DNA of 64,000 bases, taken from contig JADJZR010000028.1 of NCBI GenBank assembly GCA_016715645.1, forward strand, positions 278,969-342,968. The letters are read 5' to 3'. The number at the start of each line of letters is the position of its first letter. The stretch's first letter is position 1. Positions 7,291-18,600 of this stretch are shown in pieces. Origin of the DNA: Elusimicrobiota bacterium (GTDB lineage: Bacteria; Elusimicrobiota; Elusimicrobia; FEN-1173). The translations under genes were made by a program, and so were the position numbers. Below the pieces are notes generated by a model that saw only the letters and a list, made by a program, of their open reading frames with translations, searched no databases and had not been told where the DNA came from.

Positions 7291-9393
7291 ATGAACCGGT
7301 TAGCGGGACAATCCAGTGTTTACCTTCTTCAACACGCCCACAACCCTGTGGACTGGTTCCCGTGGGGCCCGGAAGCCTTTGAAAAGGCCCGGCGTGAAAA
7401 CAAACCCCTCCTGATTTCAATTGGTTATTCCACATGCCATTGGTGCCATGTGATGGAACGGGAATGTTTTGAAAATCCCGGCATTGCCGCGGTGATGAAC
7501 GAAAACCTGGTGTCGGTGAAAGTGGACCGGGAAGAGCGGCCCGATGTGGATCGCCTTTATATGACCGCCGTTCAGGCCATCACGGGTCAAGGGGGGTGGC
7601 CCCTGAACGTGTTTGTGACTCCGGAGGGGAAGCCCATCATTGGCGGCACTTACTTTCCGCCGGAACCGCGCCAAGGCCGTCGAGCCTGGCCGGACGTGGT
7701 GGCCGCGATTGGCGCATCCTGGCGGGATCCCGAGGCTCGGGCAAGAATGGTGGCCCAGGGGGATGGGTTGACCCAGGCGGTTCGGGAATTTCTGACTCCC
7801 CCGCCAATCCTGGCGGAGCAAAAGGGAAGTTCACCCCGAGCTTGTTTACAAGCTTTGGATTCTGTTTTTGACGAGGGTCATGGGGGATTTTCTTCCGCGC
7901 CGAAATTTCCCATGCCAACCAACCTCTATTTTTTGGCGCGGTTCGGTTACTTTCACCGGGAGACCCCCGACGGTTTGCGGGCGGAGAACATGGTTGTGAC
8001 CACCCTTCGAAACATGGCTCGGGGGGGGATTTTTGATTCGGTGGGCGGCGGGTTTCACCGCTATTCCACCGACGAGCGATGGTTTTTGCCCCATTTCGAA
8101 AAAATGCTTTACGACAACGCCCAGCTGGCGGTGGCCTTTACGGAAGCCTATCAGCGGACAGGCGATCCGGTGTTCGCCGGCGTGGCCCAGAAAACCTTGG
8201 ATTATCTCCTTCGGGACATGGCCCACCCGGATGGCGGGTTCTATTCCGCTGAAGACGCCGATAGTTTACCGGCCCTGGACAGTCCTGAAAAAGCGGAAGG
8301 GGCTTTTTATATTTGGACGATGGGGGAAATCCGGTCGATATTGGGTGACGACGCCGAGCTTTTTGCCTTAAGATACGGAGTGAGGGGTGTGGGGAACGTG
8401 GAGGCGGACCCTTTCGGCGAATTCTCAGGCAAAAATGTCTTGTTTGAATCGGTCCCTATCGAAGAGGCGGCCCGGCAATGTGGTTTGGGGGCAGACGAGT
8501 GCGCGAAACGGCTTGAGCAGTGTCTGATCAAGTTACAGGTCGCCCGTGGTCGGCGGACCCGTCCCATTCGAGACGACAAAATATTGACATCGTGGAACGG
8601 GTTGGCCCTATCGGCGTTTGCCTTGGGGGCGAGGGTGTTTTCTCAACCCCGGTATCTCGAAGCGGCGCAAAAAACAGCTTCTTTTGTGAAAGACAATCTG
8701 TGGGACGGGTCCACCTTGTGGCGACGGTGGCGGTTGGGCCAAAAAGATGTTTCCGCGATGGCCGATGACCACTCTTTTTTGGCTCAGGGGTTGGTTGACC
8801 TCTACGAGGCTGACTATTCAACTCAATGGCTGGTTTGGGCGGAAAAACTGGTTGATTTGGCCTTACAACGGTTTCAGAACGTCCAAACCGGCGCGCTCTA
8901 TTCAGCGCCCGCCGACCACGACCCGCTCCTATTGTTACGGGCCCAGGAAGAAGGCGATAACGTGGAACCATCGGCCGCCAGTGTGCTGGCCGGGACGTTG
9001 ATTCGGCTATCGCGGCTGTTGGGTCGGGACGATTTCCAGTCTGCAGCGGACCGGATGATCCAGGCCCATTCGGCCGTCGGTAACGATCGATCTTTCCCGG
9101 TGTTGCAGTCAGCTCGGCTTCTGGCGGAAAGTCCAGCTCGGGTACTGGTAATTGTTGGACCAATGGACGATCCGCGCACGAATCAGTTAATTTCTGTGGC
9201 TCGCCGGGCCTTTTATCCTGACTTATCGATTATCGTTGTGGATGGAGACCGATCCTTTTGGTCACAGCGGCAACCTCTCCTGGCTCAGAAAGGTCTTGTG
9301 GAAGGTAACCCAACGGCCTATCTTTGCCACGATTTCACCTGCCAAAATCCCGCCACCGGCCCGAAAGCCCTGGCGAGACAGTTGGGAATATAG
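7291..9393 (+). CDS. DUF255 thioredoxin-fold / YyaL (spermatogenesis-associated protein 20-like) protein
   Basis: A 700-residue protein of family-standard length. The N-terminal thioredoxin-like domain (residues about 1-165) starts MNRLAGQSSVYLLQHAHNPVDW and carries CHWCHVM (Cys49, Cys52) and GGWPLNVFVTPEGKP. The remaining 500 residues form the alpha/alpha-toroid, six-hairpin-glycosidase-like part, with GGGFHRYSTDERW and HFEKMLYDNAQL. The biochemical role of the family is unsettled. The CxxC-like motif suggests redox activity, and the toroid resembles N-acylglucosamine epimerases. It is divergent from the SigR-like gene and 56 bp upstream of ppdK. Confidence 0.93.
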   Translation: MNRLAGQSSVYLLQHAHNPVDWFPWGPEAFEKARRENKPLLISIGYSTCHWCHVMERECFENPGIAAVMNENLVSVKVDREERPDVDRLYMTAVQAITGQGGWPLNVFVTPEGKPIIGGTYFPPEPRQGRRAWPDVVAAIGASWRDPEARARMVAQGDGLTQAVREFLTPPPILAEQKGSSPRACLQALDSVFDEGHGGFSSAPKFPMPTNLYFLARFGYFHRETPDGLRAENMVVTTLRNMARGGIFDSVGGGFHRYSTDERWFLPHFEKMLYDNAQLAVAFTEAYQRTGDPVFAGVAQKTLDYLLRDMAHPDGGFYSAEDADSLPALDSPEKAEGAFYIWTMGEIRSILGDDAELFALRYGVRGVGNVEADPFGEFSGKNVLFESVPIEEAARQCGLGADECAKRLEQCLIKLQVARGRRTRPIRDDKILTSWNGLALSAFALGARVFSQPRYLEAAQKTASFVKDNLWDGSTLWRRWRLGQKDVSAMADDHSFLAQGLVDLYEADYSTQWLVWAEKLVDLALQRFQNVQTGALYSAPADHDPLLLLRAQEEGDNVEPSAASVLAGTLIRLSRLLGRDDFQSAADRMIQAHSAVGNDRSFPVLQSARLLAESPARVLVIVGPMDDPRTNQLISVARRAFYPDLSIIVVDGDRSFWSQRQPLLAQKGLVEGNPTAYLCHDFTCQNPATGPKALARQLGI

Positions 9394-9449
9394 TAGAGTT
9401 TGGTCGAATTTTTACCTGAATACCCCACAAATTAAGGAGTCTCACTCGT

Positions 9450-12161
9450 ATGGCTAAGAAATACGTCTATTTTTTTGGTAACGGCAAGGCAGAAGGCAAC
9501 GGCACTCAAAAGGACCTTTTGGGCGGCAAAGGCGCTGGGCTGGCCGGCATGTCGAGCGCGGGGGTGCCTGTTCCTCCCGGCTACACCATCACCACGGAAA
9601 CCTGCCGGTACTACTACGCCAACGGCAAAAAGTTGCCTCCGGAGCTGGCGGGCCAGTCCAAAGAGGCCATGGCCAAACTTGAAAAAGCGCTCGGCAAAAA
9701 GTTTGGGTCGTCCACCGATCCTTTACTGGTCTCGGTGCGTTCCGGCGCAAAGTTTTCCATGCCGGGCATGATGGACACCATTTTGAACCTGGGCTTGAAC
9801 GACGTGGCGGTTCTCGGTTTGGCCGAGAGAACCGGCAACGATCGGTTCGCCTGGGACGCCTATCGCCGGTTTATCTCCATGTTCGGCAACGTGGTGTTGG
9901 AGATTGAGAAGAGCGCGTTCGAAAAAGTGTTGGAATCGGTTAAGGAGAAAAAGGGCGTTCATTTGGACACGGACTTGAACGTGAACGACTTGAAAGAAGT
10001 GGTGGACTTGCTCAAGAAACTGGTCAAAGACGAGACCGGCAAGGAGTTCCCCCAGGATCCCCTTAAACAATTGGAAGACGCCCGCAACGCCGTGTTCCGC
10101 AGTTGGAACAATCCCCGGGCCATCACCTATCGCCGGTTGAACAAAATTTCCGACGAAATCGGGACCGCCGTCAACGTCCAGGCCATGGTGTTCGGCAACA
10201 TGGGCAACGATTCCGGCACCGGGGTGGGGTTCACCCGCAACCCCAGCAACGGCGTTAAAGAGTTTTTTGGCGAATACCTAACCAACGCCCAAGGCGAAGA
10301 CGTGGTGGCCGGTGTGCGAACCCCCAAACCCATCAAGGAGTTGGAACGGGATATGCCCACAGTGTACAAACAACTTCGGGAGATCACCTCCAAGCTGGAA
10401 AAACACTACCGCGACATGCAGGATTTCGAATTCACCATTGAGCGGGGCACGCTGTTCATGCTCCAGACCCGAACCGGCAAACGGACCGGGATTGCCGCGG
10501 TTCAAGTGGCCGTGGACATGGTGAAAGAGAAGCTGATTTCCAAGGAAGAAGCGCTCATCCGCATTGAGCCGGACCAGTTGGCCCAACTGTTGGCCCCCGT
10601 CTTCGACGGAAAAGAAAAGACGGTGGCCGTCAAAGGCGGCCGTCTTTTGGCCAAGGGCATCGACGCCGGCCCCGGCGCCGCGACGGGCCGAGCCGCTTTC
10701 ACGTCCGAACGGGCTGTGGAGATGGCCAAAAAAGGGCCTGTGGTTTTGGTTCGTCCGGAAACAAACCCGGACGACATCGAAGGGATGGTGGTGGCGGAAG
10801 GGATTTTAACCGCCATCGGCGGCCGAACGTCCCACGCGGCCGTGGTCGCCCGCGGGATGGGCAAACCCTGCGTGGTGGGTTGCGGGGTGCTGAAAATTGA
10901 CGATGAAGCCGGCGTCTTGAATGTGGACGGTCACACGGTGAAAGAAGGCGATTACCTGTCCATCGACGGTTTCACCGGCGAGGTGTTGCTGGGCCAGGTT
11001 CCCACGCTTCCGTCCGAAGTGGTGCGCGTTTTGCGCAACGAATTGCCCGCCAAAGAGTCGACGCTTTTTGCGTCCTTTAAGACGGTCATGGCCTGGGCGG
11101 ACGCTTACCGAAAAATCAAGGTGCGCGCCAACGCGGACATTCCGCGGGACGCGATCATGGCGCGGGCGCTCGGCGCTGAAGGCATTGGTTTGTGCCGAAC
11201 CGAGCACATGTTTTTCGCGCCGGAACGGTTGCCGTTTATGCAAGAAATGATCTTGGCCGACACGGAAGAGGACCGCCGCAAGGCTTTGGATAAACTCTTG
11301 CCGTTCCAAAAAGAAGACTTCAAGGGGCTCTTGAAAGAAATGAAAGGGTTCGGCGTCACGGTTCGGACGTTGGATCCGCCCTTGCACGAGTTCTTGCCGA
11401 AAACCAAAGAAGACGCGGCGGTGCTGTCGCAAAAGATCGGCATCCCCACCGAAAAAATTATTCAGAAAACCCACGAACTTCACGAGTTCAATCCCATGTT
11501 GGGCCACCGGGGATGCCGGCTGGGGATCACCTATCCGGAAATCACTGAAATGCAAGTGCGGGCCATTTTGTCGGCCGCCTGCGAGTTGAAGAAAGAAAAA
11601 GTGAACGTTCTGCCGGAAATCATGATCCCGCTGGTGGGCAACGTGAAAGAGTTGAAAGACCAAACCGCCATTGTTCGCCGCGTGGCCGACGAGGTGCAAA
11701 AAGAGTACGGCGTGAAAGTGAACTATCTGTTGGGCACCATGATCGAAGTGCCCCGGGCGGCGCTGACCTCGGCTGAAATTGCCCAGGAAGCCGAGTTCTT
11801 CTCGTTTGGAACCAACGACCTGACGCAAATGACGTTGGGTTTCTCCCGGGACGACGCGGGCAAGTTCACGAAGGTCTATCTGGACAAAAAGATCTTCACA
11901 GACGACCCGTTCGCCACCTTGGACCAAACCGGCGTGGGCCGTTTAATGGACCTGTCTGTCCGTGAAGGCCGCAAAACCCGCAAGGATCTTAAGTGCGGCA
12001 TTTGCGGTGAGCACGGGGGCGACGCGCCGTCCGTTAAGTTCTGTGCCCGAACCGGCCTGAACTATGTTTCGGCCAGTCCTTTCCGAGTCCCCGTGGCGCG
12101 CCTCGCGGCGGCCCAAGCGGTCATTGAGGACAAAACCGGAAAATCCTACACCTCCAAATAA
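9450..12161 (+). CDS. ppdK: Pyruvate, phosphate dikinase
   Basis: 903 residues with the complete PPDK order. An ATP-grasp domain (KYVYFFGNGKAEG, then GGKGAGLAGMS) is followed by a swivelling phosphohistidine domain with GGRTSHAAVVARGMGKP (catalytic His462). The C-terminal PEP/pyruvate TIM barrel has GLCRTEHMFF, GTMIEVPRAAL and the acid/base cysteine in CGICGEHGG. It interconverts PEP, AMP and PPi with pyruvate, ATP and Pi, typical of PPi-based glycolysis in anaerobes. Start: an AAGGAG ribosome site 10 nt before the ATG. The gene ends at a strong terminator. Confidence 0.98.
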   Translation: MAKKYVYFFGNGKAEGNGTQKDLLGGKGAGLAGMSSAGVPVPPGYTITTETCRYYYANGKKLPPELAGQSKEAMAKLEKALGKKFGSSTDPLLVSVRSGAKFSMPGMMDTILNLGLNDVAVLGLAERTGNDRFAWDAYRRFISMFGNVVLEIEKSAFEKVLESVKEKKGVHLDTDLNVNDLKEVVDLLKKLVKDETGKEFPQDPLKQLEDARNAVFRSWNNPRAITYRRLNKISDEIGTAVNVQAMVFGNMGNDSGTGVGFTRNPSNGVKEFFGEYLTNAQGEDVVAGVRTPKPIKELERDMPTVYKQLREITSKLEKHYRDMQDFEFTIERGTLFMLQTRTGKRTGIAAVQVAVDMVKEKLISKEEALIRIEPDQLAQLLAPVFDGKEKTVAVKGGRLLAKGIDAGPGAATGRAAFTSERAVEMAKKGPVVLVRPETNPDDIEGMVVAEGILTAIGGRTSHAAVVARGMGKPCVVGCGVLKIDDEAGVLNVDGHTVKEGDYLSIDGFTGEVLLGQVPTLPSEVVRVLRNELPAKESTLFASFKTVMAWADAYRKIKVRANADIPRDAIMARALGAEGIGLCRTEHMFFAPERLPFMQEMILADTEEDRRKALDKLLPFQKEDFKGLLKEMKGFGVTVRTLDPPLHEFLPKTKEDAAVLSQKIGIPTEKIIQKTHELHEFNPMLGHRGCRLGITYPEITEMQVRAILSAACELKKEKVNVLPEIMIPLVGNVKELKDQTAIVRRVADEVQKEYGVKVNYLLGTMIEVPRAALTSAEIAQEAEFFSFGTNDLTQMTLGFSRDDAGKFTKVYLDKKIFTDDPFATLDQTGVGRLMDLSVREGRKTRKDLKCGICGEHGGDAPSVKFCARTGLNYVSASPFRVPVARLAAAQAVIEDKTGKSYTSK

Positions 12162-12181
12162 CCGGTTCGCTTCATTATCCA

Positions 12182-12220
12182 ACCCGGGGGTCTCCCTAAC
12201 AGGGCGACCCCCGGGTTTTT
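12182..12220 (+). terminator. Rho-independent terminator after ppdK
   Basis: An 11-bp G/C stem (ACCCGGGGGTC at 12182-12192 pairs with GACCCCCGGGT at 12206-12216) followed by TTTTT. Confidence 0.88.
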
Positions 12221-12222
12221 AT

Positions 12223-12523
12223 GTGTGCCCAGCATGAAACACGACCAGGAGGTGTAAGTCCTCTGGGGAACTTGGTCAAAGGGATCCCCAGCGAACCGCA
12301 AGGCGGGCAATGCCGTGAGGCCCCTGCTGAAAGAAGTGGGTAGCAAAACGTCAAAGCCGACGAACATGAACCGGATAGAGGCGGAGCCAACCAGGGCGAG
12401 TGGGCATATGACCGCGAAGCTCTTGCGACCAATGAGGATACGACGTGGATCCGGCCGTTGTGGAGGGAAGGCCGTGTGTCTTACCTCGCGTGCGGGAGAG
12501 GGTGGGGGTTCCCCACGAGCAAA
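12223..12523 (+). mobile_element. Group II intron 5' remnant (domain I-like, no reverse transcriptase)
   Basis: The segment begins GTGTGCCCAGCATGA, which matches the GUGYG-type 5' end of bacterial group II introns. It continues with stretches typical of domain I as I remember them: GGTGTAAGTCCTC, CCCAGCGAACCGCAAGG, GAAGTGGGTAGCAAA, AAGCCGACGAA and GGGAGAGGGTGGGGGTTCCCCACGA. There is no intron-encoded protein and no recognisable domain V or VI before giant A, so it is a 5' fragment. It starts 2 nt after the U-run of the ppdK terminator, the sort of site bacterial class C introns favour. The identification is from remembered motif patterns; a covariance-model search would settle it. Confidence 0.5.
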
Positions 12524-12560
12524 CGATCACTGATCTTCTGAGTAGTTGGAGAAAGAGCGG

Positions 12561-12590
12561 TTGATTTTTTGGGTTGATTAGTTTTATGAT
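12561..12590 (+). promoter_or_regulatory. Candidate sigma-70 promoter for giant gene A
   Basis: TTGATT (12561-12566) and TATGAT (12585-12590) with 18-bp spacing, 53 bp before the ATG, lying just after the intron remnant. Called by eye. Confidence 0.4.
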
Positions 12591-12643
12591 GTGAACCTCA
12601 TACCTAACGGTTAATTTAAAAAATAAATTATTCCGGGGCCCCA

Positions 12644-15600
12644 ATGAAATTAAAAAAATCAGCTCATTTTTCTCCCCCCTTCGCCGGAGTGTTGGCGGTC
12701 ATTTATTTTCTCTCTAACGCCGTGGGGGTTTACGCAACGGAGAGAACTTTCTGGAACGATCGACGGGCGGCACTGGCCCATCGTCGATCGAACACCCTGG
12801 TCTTGGCCCAAGCGCCTGTTCTGTTCCCCGGTGGGCCTGAAACCCCTTTAAGCCCTTCCCTTCTTTCTTCTTTGCCTCCGAACGCCCAAAAGTCGTTGTC
12901 CTGGTTACCAAGCCTCGCAGGGCCCTACGGCGAAATCCGGGATATCTATTTGGCCGGCCCGGACGCGCCGCTCATCCTTCACATTCAAGACGCGCACGAC
13001 GTGGAAGAAGCGCAACGAAACATGGGGGGCCTGGTTCAATCCTTGCTCAAGGGTGGTCATGTTCGGCTTGTGGGGCTTGAAGGAGCTTCCGGTCCAATGC
13101 CCCTGGACCCGTTTCGTCAACTGCCGAACAAAGACGTTACCCGTGGGGTGTTGGATTTGGCTCTCCGGTTGGGCTACATCGGCGGAGCGGAGCTGGCGGC
13201 GTTGGATGCCCCGCAGTCCATTCTTTGGGGCATCGAATCCTCCAATCTTTACGCGGGGAATTTAGGCGCTTTTGAAAGGGGGGAAAGTTTCAAAGGTCAG
13301 GATCAAGTTTGGCTTGATCATGTTTCCCTGGTGGCAGACGCCGCCCGTCAGCGGTGGTATGGGCCCGCCCTCAAAGAATTTGAGAGTCATCGCATAGCCT
13401 ATGTCAACGGAAACGAAAGACTCACCGTTTGGCTGCCTTTCCTTTGGTCAAACCGCCCGCGGGACAGTAAATACCCCCACTTGGCCCGGCTCAACGGTGT
13501 TTTGGCAAAAGAATCCGAGCTTGATTTCAAGGTGGTGGAGCGGGAACGCCAATCTCTTGCGGAAGTTTTGGTCCACGCACTTTCCCCTAGCGACCTCCAA
13601 CGGTTGGTGGACCAAAGCCTAAACCAACGTTTGGGGCGGTTGTCCTTCGGCGATTATTACCGGTTTTTGGAGTCCCTGTGCGCCCGTTATTCAGTGAAAA
13701 TGAGCAACTATCCCCACCTAAAAGAGTATATCGCCTATGTGGCGGACGCGGAGAAGGTGGATCGTTCGCGCGTGATCGACGAACTGGCCGATTTAGAGGA
13801 AAGGGTGGAACGACGTTTGGCCGTGGGCGCAGAAGAAGCAATCGTGGCCAAGGCCCGGCGGGATTTTGGAGTTCTACGAAAACTGGTTGGCCATCAATTA
13901 ACGCCCTCTGAGTGGCACGCCTACGCTAGCCGCCACCCCGATCCCGCCCTTGTGGCGAAAACGTTGGCAGACCTCTCTGGGAAAGACCTGCCTCGGGTGG
14001 AGCTCCAAGGGCTGAAATCCTATGAGGACTATTCCGATTTTGCATTGAAACGAAACAGCGCTCTGGCGGACAATCTGCTGGCCAAAATGCGACAGGAAAA
14101 AGTCCCGACAGCGGTGTTGGTGGCTGGCGGGTTCCATACAGAAGGTTTGATTCAAGCGTTCAAAGATTCCGGGGTCTCTTACGTGGTCTTGGGGCCGAGG
14201 ATTACAAAAGTTCCGAAAAATTCCCAGGCGTTAGAGGCCATTGTTCGCGACCCACTGCCGCTTGAAAAACTTTTAGTTGGAGACGTCATCCATTTGGCAA
14301 CCCCGCGGTTAACCGGTTCCCTGGAAGGCGTTTCGCCGGATGCCCCCGAGATACAGCAATGGGCGGAGCGGGGGAAGAATATCCTTGGATGCCTCCATTT
14401 CGCCTATCAGTCTGTTCATGCCCCAGGGGTCGAAAACAGTTCATTTGATGGTCTCCGTTGGGCGGGGTATCTCTCAGAGAACATCACTCAGGAAGTGATC
14501 CAAGTCAAAGAGGCGGGAGTCACCGCTGTTGTCATAGATGGAATCGGGACGTCGGGTTTTGCCGTTATTGAGTCAAAGGGCCAAAGTGATCCGGGAGCTG
14601 CGGGTGTGACGGCGCCGCCCATTACAGTTGAAAAAATGACGGTCGATGGTCAACCGGTTCAGTTTGCTACCTATCCTTCCGACGCCGTAAGGCGACCAAG
14701 GGTTTTGGTTCAGTGGGCTCGCAAAGGGGTGGCCCTCCTGGTGAAAGGAAGGAATACTTTGGGGAGCGCTCTTCGTTGGGGAAAGCAAGGTGTTCTAAAT
14801 GGCCTCCTGGCGTTTGGCACGGCTTGGGACAATTTTCTGGACTCTCGGCTCGGCCGGATGTTATTCCCGACCTTGGAACCCAAATTCGTTGTTCCCCTAG
14901 GCCAGGGGGTTGGCCTCGGACCCTCTGTTTCGGGTCGCCACGACAGACCCAAAAAATTGGCGGATATTTTTCCGAACGAGCCAACCCACTGGAGTTCTGT
15001 CCAACGGGAGGATCTAACCTTTGTCCTCACCCAACTGGGTGAGAATCCAAATTCTGCCCGATTTTTATCAAAAGACTCGACGGACGAAAGCCTGGCGTTC
15101 TCTCTCTCCGCTCCTGCCGCTTTAGGGGCACAGCCTGAGATGGTTGTCCGATTTACTCTTTCAAGTGAACCATTGCCTAACGGGGAACTTTATTCGGTTA
15201 ACAGCGCTCGCGGTCCACCCGAGGTGACTCTATCGCTGCATCCCGATGTTTTTCACGCGGACAAATCTTCTTTAAAGAAGCATCTTTCGGCCGTTGTTCG
15301 GCAAGCGGTGTCGACTCTCCCTGGCACTCCCTTTGCTCAAGGGAACCAGACTGACTACCGGGCCGCCGAACGCGCCGTCCGCGAGAGTAAAACCCGCATC
15401 CCCACATGGATGGAAGATAACACACCCAGGCTCAAGAACGTTAGTCTTTTTAGCCGTTCCATGGAATCCATTTTTAACCGCACCTTGGCAGAACAATTAC
15501 AGGTGAAATTCGGTTTCGATATGCTCCGTTTCTTAAGCCAAACGAATTTTACAGGTGGTCTCGGCCACGTAACCTATGATTATCACGCCAGTCTCGGGCA

Positions 15601-18600
15601 AGATGGGGCTGATGTGGCGTCTGTTTTTCCCTTGTGGAATGGAATCAAAGGCGTTGTCAAACACCCGGAAGGTGGCCAGATGTTGTACGGAGCGCCCGCT
15701 CTCCCCTTCCGTCCCGATGGCACCCGATATGAAAGCATGGGCGACATGCTGCGCAACACTATGTCAAAGAGAGAGGACCTTCCCCTCACCTCCTATCGCT
15801 TGCCCGAAAATGCGGCCTTTTGGGATTGGGTGAGACGGAGTGCGGGGTCCAACAACCCGGAATTTGCTTCCCAATGTCGTAAAGCGCTGGCTCTCCAGGG
15901 GAAAGAGATCTCTTTTGACGTCTATGCGGTGAAAGACAAGTTTAGCGGGCAACCCATTTTTTACCTGGACGCCTATACAAAGGACGGAGAAAAGAAAATC
16001 CGTGTGTTTGACGAACTGTATGGAGATCCTCCTGATGCGCCCTGGCGCGTGGTCCAGGTATTGGTGTATAGCCAAGCCAATCAGTTGCTGATCAATGAGC
16101 TGGTTCGCCAAGGCTATGCCCAACCCACCATCGTCACGCTCGACCATGAAGTCTTTGCCCAATTCCCAGATTTATACCTTTCCTGGCAGGGCGTGAAGGG
16201 ATTGATCCGCCATGCGGTTCACGCGTTTAACCACACCGTTTTCCGACCAGGAATGTGGAATCTTCCCAAGCCGGCGGCGGGTCTCCTGGGCCTGGATAAG
16301 CGAAGTGATCTGGAAGATGAATATGCTGTGAGCATTGCCAATCGAGCGGTTGAGGTTAGCGGCGCGACAACGGGTGTTTCCCATATTCATTGGCTCGTTT
16401 TGTTGTGGAAATTATTCGCCATGGAGATACATAAGGTGGTGGAGCGTTTTAATCCAAAGCGCCCGGATCGAGGATCAAACAGTGCCAACGGGGTCCTTCT
16501 CGAACATTGGCAAGGGGTCGACATTCGGCGTTTGATTGACTTAACAAAAGAGAAACTCGGTCTTTCGTCCGCAACAGATGACGAGATATTTTATGAGACG
16601 TTGGAACAACCCAATAACTCAATAACTCTTCGGGAATTCCAAAAACGCTTTGAAATTGTTAAAGCTTTTTACAGTTTGGACCTGCTTATCTTTCTCAACG
16701 AAACCCAGACTCAGCCTCAGGGGGGAGGTCATTGGCTGGCGGAAACCTTAATGGAGGTGGAGGGGAATCACCAAGGTGTTTACACCCCTAAAAATATCCG
16801 AGAATTTCGTGATCGGTGGCAGTTTCTTATCACCCGTGCTTTCTCCGTTGAATCAGCCTGGGAGGAAATGTCCGAGAATTTCGGGGAGTTGAAAGAGGCC
16901 CTGCTCAAGCGGCCGATCGTTTCCAATGTGCGGCGGCAGGTGTCTTATAAGGGCCCCGACATGTATCTGGAAATCTTTTTAAACGATACGGAGGCATTTC
17001 AAAATTCCCAGGTGCGGCTTATATTTGGCGGTCGTACTTTTGGCGGGGCGGCCAGAGCGACTTTCGATGAAGCGAAGAGGAGAGCGCGAAGTGTGGGATC
17101 TGTCGCCTTCCTGGAGAACTATAACTCCGAAGACGCTCCGATTATTTATAGGGGGGCCACGGCGGGGGTCATGTTGTCGGATGAGCGTTTGGAGGCGGCG
17201 GCCACGAGCAACAGCAAAATTGTGGTAAACGGGGGATGGCTGATCAGCGTCCACGATGGCGCCAGCCCAGAGAGAATGGCTGTTTTGGACAAACAAACGA
17301 ACAGGGTCCGATTTGCGATCACCTACACCCACGATGATTTGAGGGCAGGATTAAACAAGGGTGAGCTTGAACTGTTAAACGGGGATCTCATACCATTCGA
17401 TGACAACAGCCAGAGTTACGAAGGCAAAGGGGCTGGCCGGCGTCCCAGCCGCGCGGGCCTGCTGAATTGTTTTTCAAAACTTGGAAAAGCCTACGGATCA
17501 CCTGTGCTTCGACGTAAGATGCTGTATCAAGGGATTCGCTGGTCTTATACCGCCGACATCCATCGGCAAACACAGGGTTTCCTTGAAATTGAAAATGACA
17601 TGGTTTTGGCTCAAGACGATGTCTTCTCCGTGGCTGAAAAAATTGTGTCAGCGCCATCGATGGATGCGCCGCCGCTATCCGAACAGCTCGAGGCCCTGCT
17701 TTATAAAAAGGGCCCCAATGGGTTTACCTGGCTCCACAAACATAATTTAACCATTCCGGTAGCGTTGAGCGGGATTGGACATGCTCCGGGCTGGGACGGT
17801 TTTCTTCAAGGGTTTCGGTCTGTCAAGGGCCGCTATTATTTCCAAGGCCTGGGGAGCCCAGCGGGGGACGAAGAGGGACAAGGCCGCTGGAGTCTGGAAC
17901 ATCATGCTTTTGGTCAAAACGGAACAAATGAATTGGTGTCCTACACGGCCTATCTTTTAAAGGATATCCCCGCTTTCCAGCCCCTTCTTGATCGTCTCCG
18001 CGAATTTGAGGGCACGAACGCACAATCGATGGATGTGCGAATGGCTGAAACTCTCAAAGCGTTGGAGTTCGTCCAACGAACGGTGGACCGTGTCCGTGAG
18101 GCCATTCTCAATAGGGATTTAAAAACAGGCGCTGAGGTGATTCGCCGTGTCTCTCCCTCAATCACCACCGCGGATCGCGACTACATCCTTCAACAGAATT
18201 ATTCTTACGGCTGGAAGATCGCTGTGTCTCCCACCGATCACTCCCATGATTATGCCTATCTCGAATCAGGTCCGTCATTGACGGAGCTCCGTGACGCACT
18301 TCGTCAATTGTTGAATGAGAATTCCCGCGGTCCCGAATCCATCAAGCAAGCGTCCTATGGAACGCGCGGAGGGTATTTTTTCTCAATGATGGGAGAACGT
18401 TGGGGCCAGGTCCCCGCCCTTCGAAATTTTGCATTTTCCCTTGCGGATAAAGTGGAGAACATCAAAACAAAGGGAGGGGAAAATGGCTGGAACGACTCGG
18501 CTATTCAATGGGAAATCCGTCGGGTCTTCGCCGCATTTTTAGGCGCTTTGGACGAGTTGATCGAACCATCCAACCCGAGCGAACCTCATGAAAAGGCAAC

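Noticed and set aside
10806..11927. 373-codon minus-strand ORF inside ppdK
   Set aside because: A shadow of the ppdK frame; the protein is low-complexity and resembles no family.
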